NCBI GenBank assembly: GCA_023388995.1
Contig: JAEWFD010000034.1
Coordinates: 1 to 64,000 of the forward strand
Source of the DNA: Bacillota bacterium
Lineage (GTDB): Bacteria; Bacillota_I; Bacilli_A; Erysipelotrichales; Erysipelotrichaceae
Direction of reading: 5' to 3'
DNA: 64,000 nucleotides
Below are positions 36,545-44,530 of this stretch, one piece after another (the stretch's first letter is position 1; each line of letters starts with the position of its first letter). The notes beneath the pieces were generated by a model. It was not told the origin of the DNA. It made no database searches and was given only the letters and a program-made list of their open reading frames with translations. The position numbers were made by a program, and so were the translations under genes.

Positions 36545-38278
36545 CTATTCCTCACCTCCTCCCAGCCAACCTTTGGCGCTTGTACTCTTTGCCATATTTT
36601 TGAGTTTCTGCATTGCAGCAAAAACGGAAGCATCGAAAATGTCAATTCTCGCATGTTCCTCCACTTTGTCGTAACTTACTGCATCGTCTGTTTGGGTAAC
36701 TGCTTTGACATTTTGAACACAATACTCATACGCTTCTGATCCTTGATAATAGAAACACTCTGCTTCTACTTTGGCTTCGATCCTGCGGAACCCCTCTGAT
36801 TTGTAGTAGAACAATTGCGGAGTATCTTCAATCGCAAACTTTGCTCGTTTCATGGATAAGAAAAATTCCCTACCGAACTTTCTATCAAAACCAACCTGCT
36901 TAATTCTAAAACCCATACTCCGCATTTTGATGAACCACCTAACAATCTCTTCATGGTCGGTAATCGCGGAGTTTGTCATCGTAAGCCACCCATCATCCTT
37001 CCACCCAAAAAGCGGGATATTATCTTCTTCTGCTTTTGCATGTGCAGCGGTGATCGGAAAATAAGCATGCGTTATTACAATGTCAATTTCTTTATCTCCC
37101 ATTTTGTACGTACCGTACAAAGCAGAAGCGCATAGATCAAACAACTTTGCGAGGTCTGCGCCGCCATACCAATCGATAGGCAGCTTGGCTAATTCCGCCA
37201 AAGTCCACTTATATCGGCTATTGCTTTTCCTGAATTTTTCAATATCAAAATACGCTTTCATTGCAGCGGTATAAATATTTAGCGACTTGGAAAGAAAGTC
37301 TTTCCGCTGCTGCGGATCATCTTGCGCCTGTTGTGCTTCAATGATCATTTCATCCGGTCTGATCGTTACTCCATAATTGGGATTTGCTTTTTCATGTTGG
37401 GCCGGATCAAGGAAATCTACGGTTCCATCGTTTTGTTCTGCCATTGCAATAAAAACAAATAATGTTTCGTTGCTGACCGATTTGTTTAGAATTTTCTGAC
37501 AATATTTAAGACGGTTATAACAAAATGAATTCATGTTATCTCCAGCCGTCGAAATACCGATCATCAACTTATTTGTATAAGCTTTCATCGCCTCTTTGAT
37601 AATGTTGTACTGCTTGGGGGACTTGTACGCATGCAGCTCATCTGCGATACCGATATTACAGTTGAGTGAATCTTGCCGATCCGGATTTGCTGCCAACGCT
37701 TTAATATACATCGATCCATCGCCTAGTTCGCCAGAGATCGAATGTTCTTGGTTATTATCCAGGATTCTGAAATTTTCTTCCTCACCCATTCTTTTGATGT
37801 TGAAATGGATGAAATTAAAAGACTGCAATGATTGCTCCAGCGCCGCCCCAACAATATAGACTTTTGAACCGGACATTCTTTCCAACAATCCCAATGCCCA
37901 GGATAGAGCGCCGACAAATCTTGTTTTCCCATTTTTTCTCGGTATAAAGATAAACGCTTCTTTATACCTGCGAATTTTTGTTCCAACATGAAAGAAACCG
38001 AGAAGGTTATATACAATGAATTTCTGCCATGGTTCCAATAAAAAAGGCTCACCGCGTAACGGAGTGCCATCCAGCTTTTCCCCCTGATCATGAACAAATG
38101 TTCTTTCGATTATGCCAATAACAAACTCTGCATCTCTGGTGATGAGCTCATACTTAGGGTTCTTCAAATCTTCTAAGTATCGATTGCATGCTTGTCGTGT
38201 TTCTAAGCAAGCGAGTTTACGCCCGGAAACCACAGCATCTACATATTCATTCACAACCGATAGATTATCAACAATCAT
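36545..38278 (-). CDS. Terminase large subunit
   Basis: 577 residues. ATPase part with a Walker A-like FIPRKNGKTRF and Walker B-like NIGIADELHAY; nuclease part with GGADLAKLFDLCA. It packages phage DNA together with the P27-type small subunit, whose gene overlaps its start by 4 bases. Confidence 0.95.
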   Translation of the reverse strand: MIVDNLSVVNEYVDAVVSGRKLACLETRQACNRYLEDLKNPKYELITRDAEFVIGIIERTFVHDQGEKLDGTPLRGEPFLLEPWQKFIVYNLLGFFHVGTKIRRYKEAFIFIPRKNGKTRFVGALSWALGLLERMSGSKVYIVGAALEQSLQSFNFIHFNIKRMGEEENFRILDNNQEHSISGELGDGSMYIKALAANPDRQDSLNCNIGIADELHAYKSPKQYNIIKEAMKAYTNKLMIGISTAGDNMNSFCYNRLKYCQKILNKSVSNETLFVFIAMAEQNDGTVDFLDPAQHEKANPNYGVTIRPDEMIIEAQQAQDDPQQRKDFLSKSLNIYTAAMKAYFDIEKFRKSNSRYKWTLAELAKLPIDWYGGADLAKLFDLCASALYGTYKMGDKEIDIVITHAYFPITAAHAKAEEDNIPLFGWKDDGWLTMTNSAITDHEEIVRWFIKMRSMGFRIKQVGFDRKFGREFFLSMKRAKFAIEDTPQLFYYKSEGFRRIEAKVEAECFYYQGSEAYEYCVQNVKAVTQTDDAVSYDKVEEHARIDIFDASVFAAMQKLKNMAKSTSAKGWLGGGEE

Positions 38279-38631
38279 TTTATTCCACTCAACGCTTTAG
38301 CAAGCGCTGACGTTTCTTTCTTCTGTACTTTGACAGAATCCATCGCCTTTGGATTTAATCCTAAGCGATCGCTGTAGGAAGCAATGTCTTTCCTAAGTGA
38401 TTCTAAAGTCGCTACGATCGGGGATTTTTTTGTACCGCCATCACCCGTAAAAACTTCGTATTGATAATCGGAATCCTTAAATTTTTTTGTCATGATCTCA
38501 TACTGTTCCACCAACTCTGCGTAAATCGAAATAATTCTGTTGTACTCAGCCTTATACGTGCCAAGCGCAACCATTTCTTCGATTGTTTTTTCAACAATTT
38601 TATCAAGATAAGTTTTCTTTTTCCTTGGCAC
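38275..38631 (-). CDS. Terminase small subunit, P27 type
   Basis: 118 residues. MPRKKKTYLDKIVEKTIEEM opening, helical middle, and LGLNPKAMDSVKVQKKE near the C-terminus fit P27 (phage HK97/phi-type) small terminase subunits. These typically act with an HNH protein in cos-type phages, as here. Confidence 0.85.
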   Translation of the reverse strand: MPRKKKTYLDKIVEKTIEEMVALGTYKAEYNRIISIYAELVEQYEIMTKKFKDSDYQYEVFTGDGGTKKSPIVATLESLRKDIASYSDRLGLNPKAMDSVKVQKKETSALAKALSGIK

Positions 38632-38722
38632 TTTTCCACCTCCAAAAAATTTTTTTCAAGATCCGCTCTATTGGAAAGGGTTGTCTCATCCGGTGTGGGA
38701 GAGTCAAAAACTCAGTTTCGAA

Positions 38723-38738
38723 GGTAGGGGGGACTACC
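38723..38738. other. G-rich dyad, candidate cos region
   Basis: GGTAG-GGGGGA-CTACC between the P27 terminase and HNH genes, overlapping the HNH stop. In P27/HNH phages the cohesive end often lies here and is GC-rich. Weak evidence. Confidence 0.35.
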
Positions 38739-39108
38739 AATTATCACCGTATTCTTCTAGCCACTTCAACCCGAATTCTCCCATGCGCCTTACCCACGAT
38801 CTGCCAAGCTCGGTCAGTTTACCGTCTACTTTGTTGTGCATTTTTCCGTGACATGTATCGCATAAGCTGATAAGGTTTTTCAAATTCAATGCTAGTAAGA
38901 CGTTGTACAACTTGCACCATGCATACGGGATGATATGATGCACCATTGTAGCTTTCGCTTTAGGTCGTCCATACCGTTTGCATTCCTGGCATTTGTATTC
39001 ATCTATCTTTAGTCGTATTTCTCTTTTATTCAACCATCGTTTATCCTTGTAGTCTTTGATATCATTCACCACCTCTGCAATGCAAAAGGCACCAGCGCCG
39101 ATCGCCAA
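38734..39108 (-). CDS. HNH endonuclease (packaging-associated)
   Basis: 124 residues. CQECKRYGRPKAKATMVHHIIPYAW (CxxC, HH) and LISLCDTCHGKMH (N/H and CxxC) form the HNH zinc finger nuclease motif. Next to P27 terminase genes such proteins help cut cos ends during packaging. Confidence 0.9.
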   Translation of the reverse strand: MAIGAGAFCIAEVVNDIKDYKDKRWLNKREIRLKIDEYKCQECKRYGRPKAKATMVHHIIPYAWCKLYNVLLALNLKNLISLCDTCHGKMHNKVDGKLTELGRSWVRRMGEFGLKWLEEYGDNW

Positions 39109-39134
39109 TGCCTGTTACAGAAAAAAAGTTTCAA

Positions 39135-39257
39135 TTAGATTGCCTGTTCTGTAGCTGTTTTGGACGAGTATCCGGCACGAATAGCTGCTTGTGTGCTATT
39201 TAGATCGATTAGATATTCAGCTACAAAGCGCTCTTGTTTAGGTGTCAGTTTAACCAT
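39135..39257 (-). pseudogene. Truncated terminase small subunit (Terminase_2/XtmA type)
   Basis: 40 residues, MVKLTPKQERFVAEYLIDLNS... to AGYSSKTATEQAI, then TAA. This is the conserved N-terminal helix-turn-helix of a different small terminase family, cut short. AAGGAG lies ahead of the ATG. The phage uses the P27 subunit downstream, so this is a leftover of module exchange or a small DNA-binding peptide. Confidence 0.75.
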
Positions 39258-39317
39258 TAGATCAGCTCCTTTCAGTTAGCTTGTGCACAAAATAAAATCA
39301 TGCATTTTTACATGATT

Positions 39318-39889
39318 TTAATTGATTCTGTAACACAAAAGATAGTCTTTTAAATCATTCTTGAATTCTTTTAAATTATCAAATATTTGATCTAATTCTT
39401 GTTTATAATATTGTTTTCTTTCATCGTCATCCATCTTAAATTTATTTTCTATGTCTTTATTAAAAAATAAATGCAAGTCGCTAATATCATAGTTCAACTG
39501 ATTAAGTCTAGGACTAAATTTTTGATTATAGAATGGCTCATATTTAGAATGCAAATTTGTAAATTTAAGGTATTTATCAAACGACTCCTTTTTGAATCCT
39601 TTGGCTTTTTGGTATTCCGAAATCTTAGAAATCAAGATACAATCTTTAGCAGTATCAGATAAGGCTTCCCATATCTCTAAATAAATAGAGAATTCTTTTT
39701 CATACTGTAGTTTAGACATATGCAATGTATTATCATTCTCTATTTCTATTCTTTTCTTTGCGGTTGCCAACTCTAATTCTTTAACATCTTCATAACTCTT
39801 ATAAAGAATTTTCATTATGTATTTTACTAAAAATACAATAATTAACCCAACTCCACCTGCTGCAGTTACTACCGTTGTTACAAGCTCAT
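39318..39889 (-). pseudogene. Coiled-coil membrane protein copy with disrupted start
   Basis: The open part (39318-39815, 165 residues) is clearly related to the next upstream gene: both carry SKIQYEKEFxIYLExWEA-type and DYxLxxF/YRIN ends. Upstream of its ATG the same frame still encodes a membrane segment (VVTAAGGVGLIIVFLVKYI) like the neighbour's. The only well-placed start (ATG 39889, after GGGGAGGG) is out of frame with it and stops after three codons. A single-base indel after the start codon would explain this. A short form lacking the membrane segment could start at 39815. Confidence 0.65.
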
Positions 39890-39912
39890 ATAGTTAGTTC
39901 CCTCCCCTATTT

Positions 39913-40500
39913 CTAATTAATTTTAAAACTGACAAGATATGATTTTAATTCCTCTTTGAATTTTAATATAATATCATCTATCCTTTTCATTTGAGAAAGA
40001 CAGTGTTCTTTTCTTTCATTATAACTTTTTGTTCTAAATTCATTTCCAATTTCTTCTAAAATATATAATGTAAATTCATTAATGATCAAACTATAATCTA
40101 CCAGGTAATTATTTAATTCATTTTTCATAAATGGTTCGAACTTAGCCTTTATTTTTCCATATCTTTCAGAACTTTTTCTTGTAAAATTTACGTATTGAGA
40201 TCCTAAAGCTTCATTCGGTAAATAAACAAGCTTACGAAACTCATCGGTACATTCACACATCGCTTCCCATAATTCTAAATAAATTATAAATTCTTTTTCA
40301 TATTGTATTTTTGAAACATGTAATAGATTTTCATTATGCATACTTTTTTCAAGTAACTTGATGCTATTCTCAAATTCTATCATCTGTTTACGATTCTCTT
40401 GGAGACTATCCATAAATCGATTGATCAAAAGCAAACCAACAAATCCTGCACCTCCAGCCGCACTAACAATTGAAACTAGAAAATTAGTAAATGTATCCAT
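39913..40500 (-). CDS. Membrane-anchored coiled-coil phage protein, unknown function
   Basis: 195 residues. One N-terminal membrane segment (FLVSIVSAAGGAGFVGLLLINRFM, residues 7-30), then a charged coiled coil and a helical C-terminal domain. Intact twin of the damaged gene next to it. It lies between the late promoter region and the HNH gene. Possible roles are superinfection exclusion or membrane signalling, but there is no direct evidence. Confidence 0.65.
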   Translation of the reverse strand: MDTFTNFLVSIVSAAGGAGFVGLLLINRFMDSLQENRKQMIEFENSIKLLEKSMHNENLLHVSKIQYEKEFIIYLELWEAMCECTDEFRKLVYLPNEALGSQYVNFTRKSSERYGKIKAKFEPFMKNELNNYLVDYSLIINEFTLYILEEIGNEFRTKSYNERKEHCLSQMKRIDDIILKFKEELKSYLVSFKIN

Positions 40501-40562
40501 TGTTTCTTATCCCCTTTTTATTTCAATTATACTACATCGATAGTAACAAATCAGTAACAAAT

Positions 40563-40584
40563 AAAAAACTACTGCGCCCAGTAG
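40563..40584 (-). terminator. Terminator in the leader ahead of the late operon
   Basis: On the minus strand, CTACTG-GGCG-CAGTAG then six T residues. It lies about 110-130 bases downstream of a candidate late promoter. Confidence 0.8.
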
Positions 40585-40698
40585 CCTTTTACCGAAGAAA
40601 GATGTTTTGAGTTTCAATCCGCATTACCATGAAGGCAATGACAGTATTCTGAGAACAAACATGCCATGAAATTCGTATATACCTACGCATTCCATGAT

Positions 40699-40735
40699 AC
40701 TATAATACCCTATTGACAACATGTCCTAAAGGACA
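40699..40735 (-). promoter_or_regulatory. Candidate late promoter with palindromic operator
   Basis: Minus strand: TATAGT as -10 (40699-40704), 17 bases, AGGACA at the -35 place. The -35 lies in the dyad TGTCCT-TT-AGGACA (40722-40735), directly behind the gene for a late-type regulator. The dyad over the -35 fits an activator site. Confidence 0.5.
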
Positions 40736-40737
40736 AA

Positions 40738-41181
40738 TCATCTATTTTCTAAAATATTTTTAATAATTTTATCAACATGCCGTTTCAACCATTTATCAGG
40801 CCTTTCCATCTCTGAACTTTTCTTTTCGTAAGTCGTTTTTTTAGGATCATATCTGCTACGAATAAACAAATCAACCAGCAATTCTCGCTCTCCTGTTCGA
40901 AGTTTGGCAAGATCTGCATCAATAGTTTCTATTCTTACTAGGAAACTGTTCCTTTTCAACTCCAATTTGTCCTTTGTATGGATCAACGCGACTTTCCTAT
41001 CTTTTGGTGGTCCAGAAGATATCGCAGGTTGATCTGTCGGCGGTGCTGATACCCCCAGCAAATCATTCTTTATTTTGGTAAGCTGCAGGTCATGTTCTCT
41101 CAATTCAGCCAGGCAATAATTATAATTGTACAATTCAGATTTATAATATCTGATTCTTTCCTCCATGCTTGGGCTTGGCAT
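40738..41181 (-). CDS. Late-gene regulator-like protein (RinA/ArpU/DUF1492 type)
   Basis: About 147 residues. Coiled-coil N-terminal part (ERIRYYKSELYNYNYCLAELREHD), a Pro-rich linker, then a C-terminal helix-turn-helix-like end (LRTGERELLVDLFIRSRYDPKKTTYEKKSSEMERPDKWLKRHVDKI). This layout and its place at the end of the early operon, just ahead of the late genes, fit phage late-transcription activators. The ATG at 41181 overlaps the previous stop (TGATG). Confidence 0.72.
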   Translation of the reverse strand: MPSPSMEERIRYYKSELYNYNYCLAELREHDLQLTKIKNDLLGVSAPPTDQPAISSGPPKDRKVALIHTKDKLELKRNSFLVRIETIDADLAKLRTGERELLVDLFIRSRYDPKKTTYEKKSSEMERPDKWLKRHVDKIIKNILENR

Positions 41182-41399
41182 CAGTAACACATCCTAACCA
41201 TTTTTAGATTCATGCCGGTTCGTTTTTTTAGATGCTTCATACGTTGTTTGCACTCGTTGTAATCTATGTAAATGAGCCTGCGGTCAACACCTAGTTCATT
41301 GGTAATAACCACTATTTCGCGTGTATCTGAATCAACGATGACAAACGCTTCGTTTGCAGTTTGAACTCCTGCCAATCTGAATTTTTTATCCTTCATCAA
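41181..41399 (-). CDS. Small phage protein, unknown
   Basis: 72 residues, beta-rich first half (FRLAGVQTANEAFVIVDSDTREIVVITNELG) and basic end. Not recognised. Overlaps both neighbours slightly, so it is within the early operon. Confidence 0.65.
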   Translation of the reverse strand: MMKDKKFRLAGVQTANEAFVIVDSDTREIVVITNELGVDRRLIYIDYNECKQRMKHLKKRTGMNLKMVRMCY

Positions 41400-41631
41400 T
41401 TACCTCCTTGATATTTTCTACTTCTTCTTCAATTCCTTGCAGCTTTTCAATAGCATCACATATTGCACTATGAAGTTCATTCACTCGTGGCTCAATAGAT
41501 CTATAAGTCTGGAATAATTCCAAAGCCTGGCGCATGTTAGGAACATCGTTATCATATGTAAATTGAATCATCTCTGCTATTAATGCGTCTCTATTTCTAT
41601 TCAATGGCCATTCGATATCTTTAATTTGCAT
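41386..41631 (-). CDS. Small phage protein, unknown
   Basis: 81 residues, mostly helical and acidic (MQIKDIEWPLNRNRDALIAEMIQFTYDN ... EEVENIKEVIDEG). Not recognised. Its start overlaps the preceding small gene by 11 bases. Confidence 0.65.
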   Translation of the reverse strand: MQIKDIEWPLNRNRDALIAEMIQFTYDNDVPNMRQALELFQTYRSIEPRVNELHSAICDAIEKLQGIEEEVENIKEVIDEG

Positions 41632-41776
41632 CTGTATATTTCCTTTCTTTGATTATCCGATCAACAAACTCCGCCACCTGTTCTGAGTTCAAACACATCA
41701 CTTTAAATCCTTCACGCTCGATTTGTTGCCGCCGCCATTTTTGAATTTTTGTCATCTGTTTGCTTGGTCGTTTCAT
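41621..41776 (-). CDS. Small basic phage protein
   Basis: 51 residues, MKRPSKQMTKIQKWRRQQIEREGF then VMCLNSEQVAEFVDRIIKERKYTDAN. GAGGGA lies ahead of the ATG. Strongly basic N-terminal half; may bind nucleic acid. Not recognised. Confidence 0.6.
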   Translation of the reverse strand: MKRPSKQMTKIQKWRRQQIEREGFKVMCLNSEQVAEFVDRIIKERKYTDAN

Positions 41777-42077
41777 TACGTTGTCCCTCAAGTCTGAGCA
41801 GCTTTTTGATTATTTCTGAATTTGCCTTTTCAAGGTTTTCCATCTGCTTTTCGATTGAATCAATAGCAGCATTCCTTGCTGCAACACAACCTGAATTTCA
41901 AGCAACATTGAATAGCTTTGCCATTCCTTTTTTGCCCTCTTCAAATCGCAAAGGTTCATTACTCACAAGTTTTTTTAGTGTGGATAAGCATCTATTTAAT
42001 TCCTGCCAGTGAACCTCCTCGTTTGAAAATAAATGTTTTTCGATTGTCTCCAGTGCATCAAGGTGTACTTTACTCAT
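41712..42077 (-). pseudogene. Phage ORF interrupted by an in-frame UGA
   Basis: From ATG 42077 the frame reads 59 residues (MSKVHLDALETIEKHLFSNEE ... KGMAKLFNVA) to UGA at 41898-41900, then stays open in the same frame for about 61 more residues with a coiled-coil pattern (DSIEKQMENLEKANSEIIKKLLRLEGQ). This looks like one 121-residue protein split by a nonsense change. The short form may still be functional. Confidence 0.55.
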
Positions 42078-42444
42078 CTTCTGCTTCCTCCAAAAGGAAG
42101 TCGTTTATAATCTTTTCACCTTCGTAGTATGTTATGTTTGTTTCAAATATCTTATTGATGTACTCCGCAAAGTTTCTAACTACTTCATTGTTTTTATCAA
42201 TATCATTCATGACATTTTCTACCCAATCTTCATGCATTTCATCACTTCGATACTCAATGTAATCTTCAATATCAAATTTCACTGAAACTTCATCTGCAAT
42301 GAATACATTTGGCTTTAATTTAAGATAGTCACTTTCCATGAAATCTTTTTTTGACATGACTACGATCTCGTGATATTCACCATCAAATATCAGCATCACC
42401 TCGTCATTGAACTCTGATAGTTTCCTCATAGATACTTTCCTCAT
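42070..42444 (-). CDS. Acidic phage protein, unknown
   Basis: 124 residues, very acidic, ending FLLEEAEDE. Two possible starts (42444 and 42429), each with a GAGG-type ribosome site. Not recognised. Confidence 0.62.
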   Translation of the reverse strand: MRKVSMRKLSEFNDEVMLIFDGEYHEIVVMSKKDFMESDYLKLKPNVFIADEVSVKFDIEDYIEYRSDEMHEDWVENVMNDIDKNNEVVRNFAEYINKIFETNITYYEGEKIINDFLLEEAEDE

Positions 42445-42644
42445 AGATTTCCATCCTCCTCTTCTTGCATTTTGAATACTGCATGTAGAGCCTTTAATAC
42501 ATCAAACTTCGAACATCCTTGTTGATCACAGATTTTGCAAACTAAGATGTCCATGGCAGCTAATAAATCCAACTCATTGAATTCACCTTCCAAGGTTGTC
42601 TCTTGATCTGTGACCGTGATCGTTAATACTGTTTTTTCATCCAT
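42441..42644 (-). CDS. Small acidic phage protein, unknown
   Basis: 67 residues (MDEKTVLTITVTDQETTLEGEFNE...), including VCKICDQQGCSKFDVL with three Cys that could bind metal. Overlaps the next gene by 4 bases. Confidence 0.62.
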   Translation of the reverse strand: MDEKTVLTITVTDQETTLEGEFNELDLLAAMDILVCKICDQQGCSKFDVLKALHAVFKMQEEEDGNL

Positions 42645-42892
42645 ACTTTTTACCCCTTATTTTCTTTCTAAAAAGATTGACATAACCCCTAATTCTGTCA
42701 ACTTTTTCGCTGGCAGAACAGAAGCCTTATTTTGTTAGTAAGCATCAGTATTTTTTGATACTTTTGGCAGTGGTACTTTTATAAAAAGTTTACGAACTTT
42801 TGAAATCTCGTTAATCTCATTCATTGTATTCAAAACAATCTACTTTTTTAGTTATATTTTTTTTGCTATAATTATCAAAAAGGAGAATATCT

Positions 42893-43540
42893 ATGAATAT
42901 AAACTGCTGTCCATTTTGTCAAACATTGATGGTTCCCGAAGAAGTTGAAGAGAGATCTGTTTATTCAATTGATGGGGAGACAGAAGACAGATACAAAGTA
43001 CTTCAGTGTGTTGTATGTTCGAAGCTTTATTTTGCAGTGTTTGACGAAAATAATAGCTCTGAGATTAATCCGAATGAATTATATCCAAGTAATTTAGCTG
43101 GACAACACATTAAGATAGATGATAAAATCCGCGAACTCTCACCTAGATTTTTCACAATTTACAACCAATCAGAAGTTGCAAGGCAAAATAACCTCAATGA
43201 ACTTGTCGGAAGCGGATTACGTAAGGCTTTGGAATTTTTAATTAAAGACTACGCTATTCTCAATAATCCATCTCAAAAGGAAGATATTGAGAAAGATACT
43301 TTATCTAATGTTATCAATAATCGTATAGCGAATGCAGACATCAAAGACCTTGCAAATCGTGTCAATTGGTTGGGTTCTGATCATACACACTACTTATCTG
43401 TATATCCCGAATATAATGTTGATGATTTATCTTTCTGTATTTCTGTTGTAATGGAAGAAGTGCGTCATGACCTGAATAAACGTCAGATCAGAGAGATTGA
43501 TAAGCGTTCTCATAAACCTAAGAGTAAATCTCGCCAATAA
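42893..43540 (+). CDS. DUF4145-type protein with zinc ribbon
   Basis: 215 residues on the strand opposite to its neighbours. N-terminal zinc ribbon (CCPFCQ ... LQCVVCSKLYF), then a helical domain with GSGLRKALEFLIKDYAI and a NWLGSDHTHYLSVYPEYNVDD segment, as in DUF4145 proteins, which often occur alone or fused in restriction/defence settings. TATAAT (42867-42872) and AAAGGAG give it its own expression. It looks like inserted cargo in the early operon. The 42645-42892 gap ahead holds that promoter and small dyads only. Confidence 0.75.
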   Translation: MNINCCPFCQTLMVPEEVEERSVYSIDGETEDRYKVLQCVVCSKLYFAVFDENNSSEINPNELYPSNLAGQHIKIDDKIRELSPRFFTIYNQSEVARQNNLNELVGSGLRKALEFLIKDYAILNNPSQKEDIEKDTLSNVINNRIANADIKDLANRVNWLGSDHTHYLSVYPEYNVDDLSFCISVVMEEVRHDLNKRQIREIDKRSHKPKSKSRQ

Positions 43541-43694
43541 GAGAACCTTCTAATGACCAGAACTGAGTAACTTTTCTTTTGGGATTTTCTTCTGTACCAT
43601 CTCCTAAAATTACATCAAGTTTGATTACTTCTGTTAATTCTGCTTTTAATACTCTTTTTTCTATTTTTAATTTGTCTATCTTAAAACTAACCAT
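43518..43694 (-). CDS. Small phage protein, unknown
   Basis: 58 residues, MVSFKIDKLKIEKRVLKAEL ... VTQFWSLEGSLIGEIYS. AGGAGG lies just ahead of the ATG, which overlaps the recombinase stop (TAATG). It converges with and overlaps the DUF4145 gene by 23 bases. Confidence 0.6.
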   Translation of the reverse strand: MVSFKIDKLKIEKRVLKAELTEVIKLDVILGDGTEENPKRKVTQFWSLEGSLIGEIYS

Positions 43695-44347
43695 TATTTC
43701 CTCCTAGCAATCTTAGCACTTTTCTTACCTGCAAAATATGTACTGTGCCGGTCCGCCTGCACATCATCGTCGCCCCACATGATATATAGCAACGTGACAG
43801 TAGTATCATCGTGGTTATACATCTTCATTAACGTCAGCACATTGCCTCCGTTGAGCATATAGTGATATCCGAACGTCTTACGCAACCCATGCAGCCCGAA
43901 CGGAAACCCAATGCCAACTTCATTGGCTGCTTGCATAACAACCTTGTGTGATCGCTGCCTTGTGATTGGTTCCATTGTCTTTGCTTGACCAATGAATAAG
44001 TATTGATTATTGGTAAGATTGAATGTTTCCACGTATTCAATGATCTCTTGATGCAGTTCCTTGGCCATTCTGAAATGCTGGAATTTACCGGTTTTATTTT
44101 CTTTGATTGAAACATAGCCTTTAATCACATCCCGGACCCTCAGCTGCAAGAGATCCTCCGCGCGGAATGCTGTATTTACTCCTATTAAACACATCATCCA
44201 ATTTCGATAAGCCTGGTACTTCTTTTTCGGGCTTTTTGCTTGATCTCGTTTTATTGCCCAGTACAACAAGAAATTTTCAAATTGCTTAACATTCTTAATC
44301 GGCCAAGTTCGTTTCTTGCCTCCGGACTTTTTAAGTTTTCTGGCCAT
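43694..44347 (-). CDS. Small tyrosine recombinase/phage integrase-family protein
   Basis: 217 residues: core-binding helices (VKQFENFLLYWAIKRDQAKSPKKKYQAYRNWMMCLIGVNTAFRAEDLLQLRVRDV with the first Arg), then HGLRKTFGYH (HxxR) and a final LLYIMWG with the likely nucleophile Tyr. It lacks an arm-binding domain and lies in the replication region, not at att. It may resolve genome multimers or process replication intermediates rather than integrate. Confidence 0.85.
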   Translation of the reverse strand: MARKLKKSGGKKRTWPIKNVKQFENFLLYWAIKRDQAKSPKKKYQAYRNWMMCLIGVNTAFRAEDLLQLRVRDVIKGYVSIKENKTGKFQHFRMAKELHQEIIEYVETFNLTNNQYLFIGQAKTMEPITRQRSHKVVMQAANEVGIGFPFGLHGLRKTFGYHYMLNGGNVLTLMKMYNHDDTTVTLLYIMWGDDDVQADRHSTYFAGKKSAKIARRK

Positions 44348-44513
44348 TTGTTACAGCTGCGATGACACTTTCTAGCAGCTCATTGCTTCCGGTTGAACCA
44401 GTTTTTTCGATAAGCGCAAATGCCAGTCCAAACAGCTGACCATCGGTAAGATTACTTGACATGCTAACTACTCTATCGTTTTCAAAAACGATGTGAAATT
44501 CATTGCGTTCCAT
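44331..44513 (-). CDS. Small phage protein, unknown
   Basis: 60 residues (MERNEFHIVFENDRVVSMSSNLTDGQ...). Beta start then helices. Overlaps the recombinase gene by 17 bases. Not recognised. Confidence 0.6.
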   Translation of the reverse strand: MERNEFHIVFENDRVVSMSSNLTDGQLFGLAFALIEKTGSTGSNELLESVIAAVTNGQKT

Positions 44514-44530
44514 GGGTCATGCTCCTTTCT

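Noticed and set aside
43694..44347. Tyrosine recombinase as the enzyme that integrated this prophage
   Set aside because: It lies mid-genome in the replication module, lacks an arm-binding domain, and the att repeat sits at the end of the serine recombinase gene instead.
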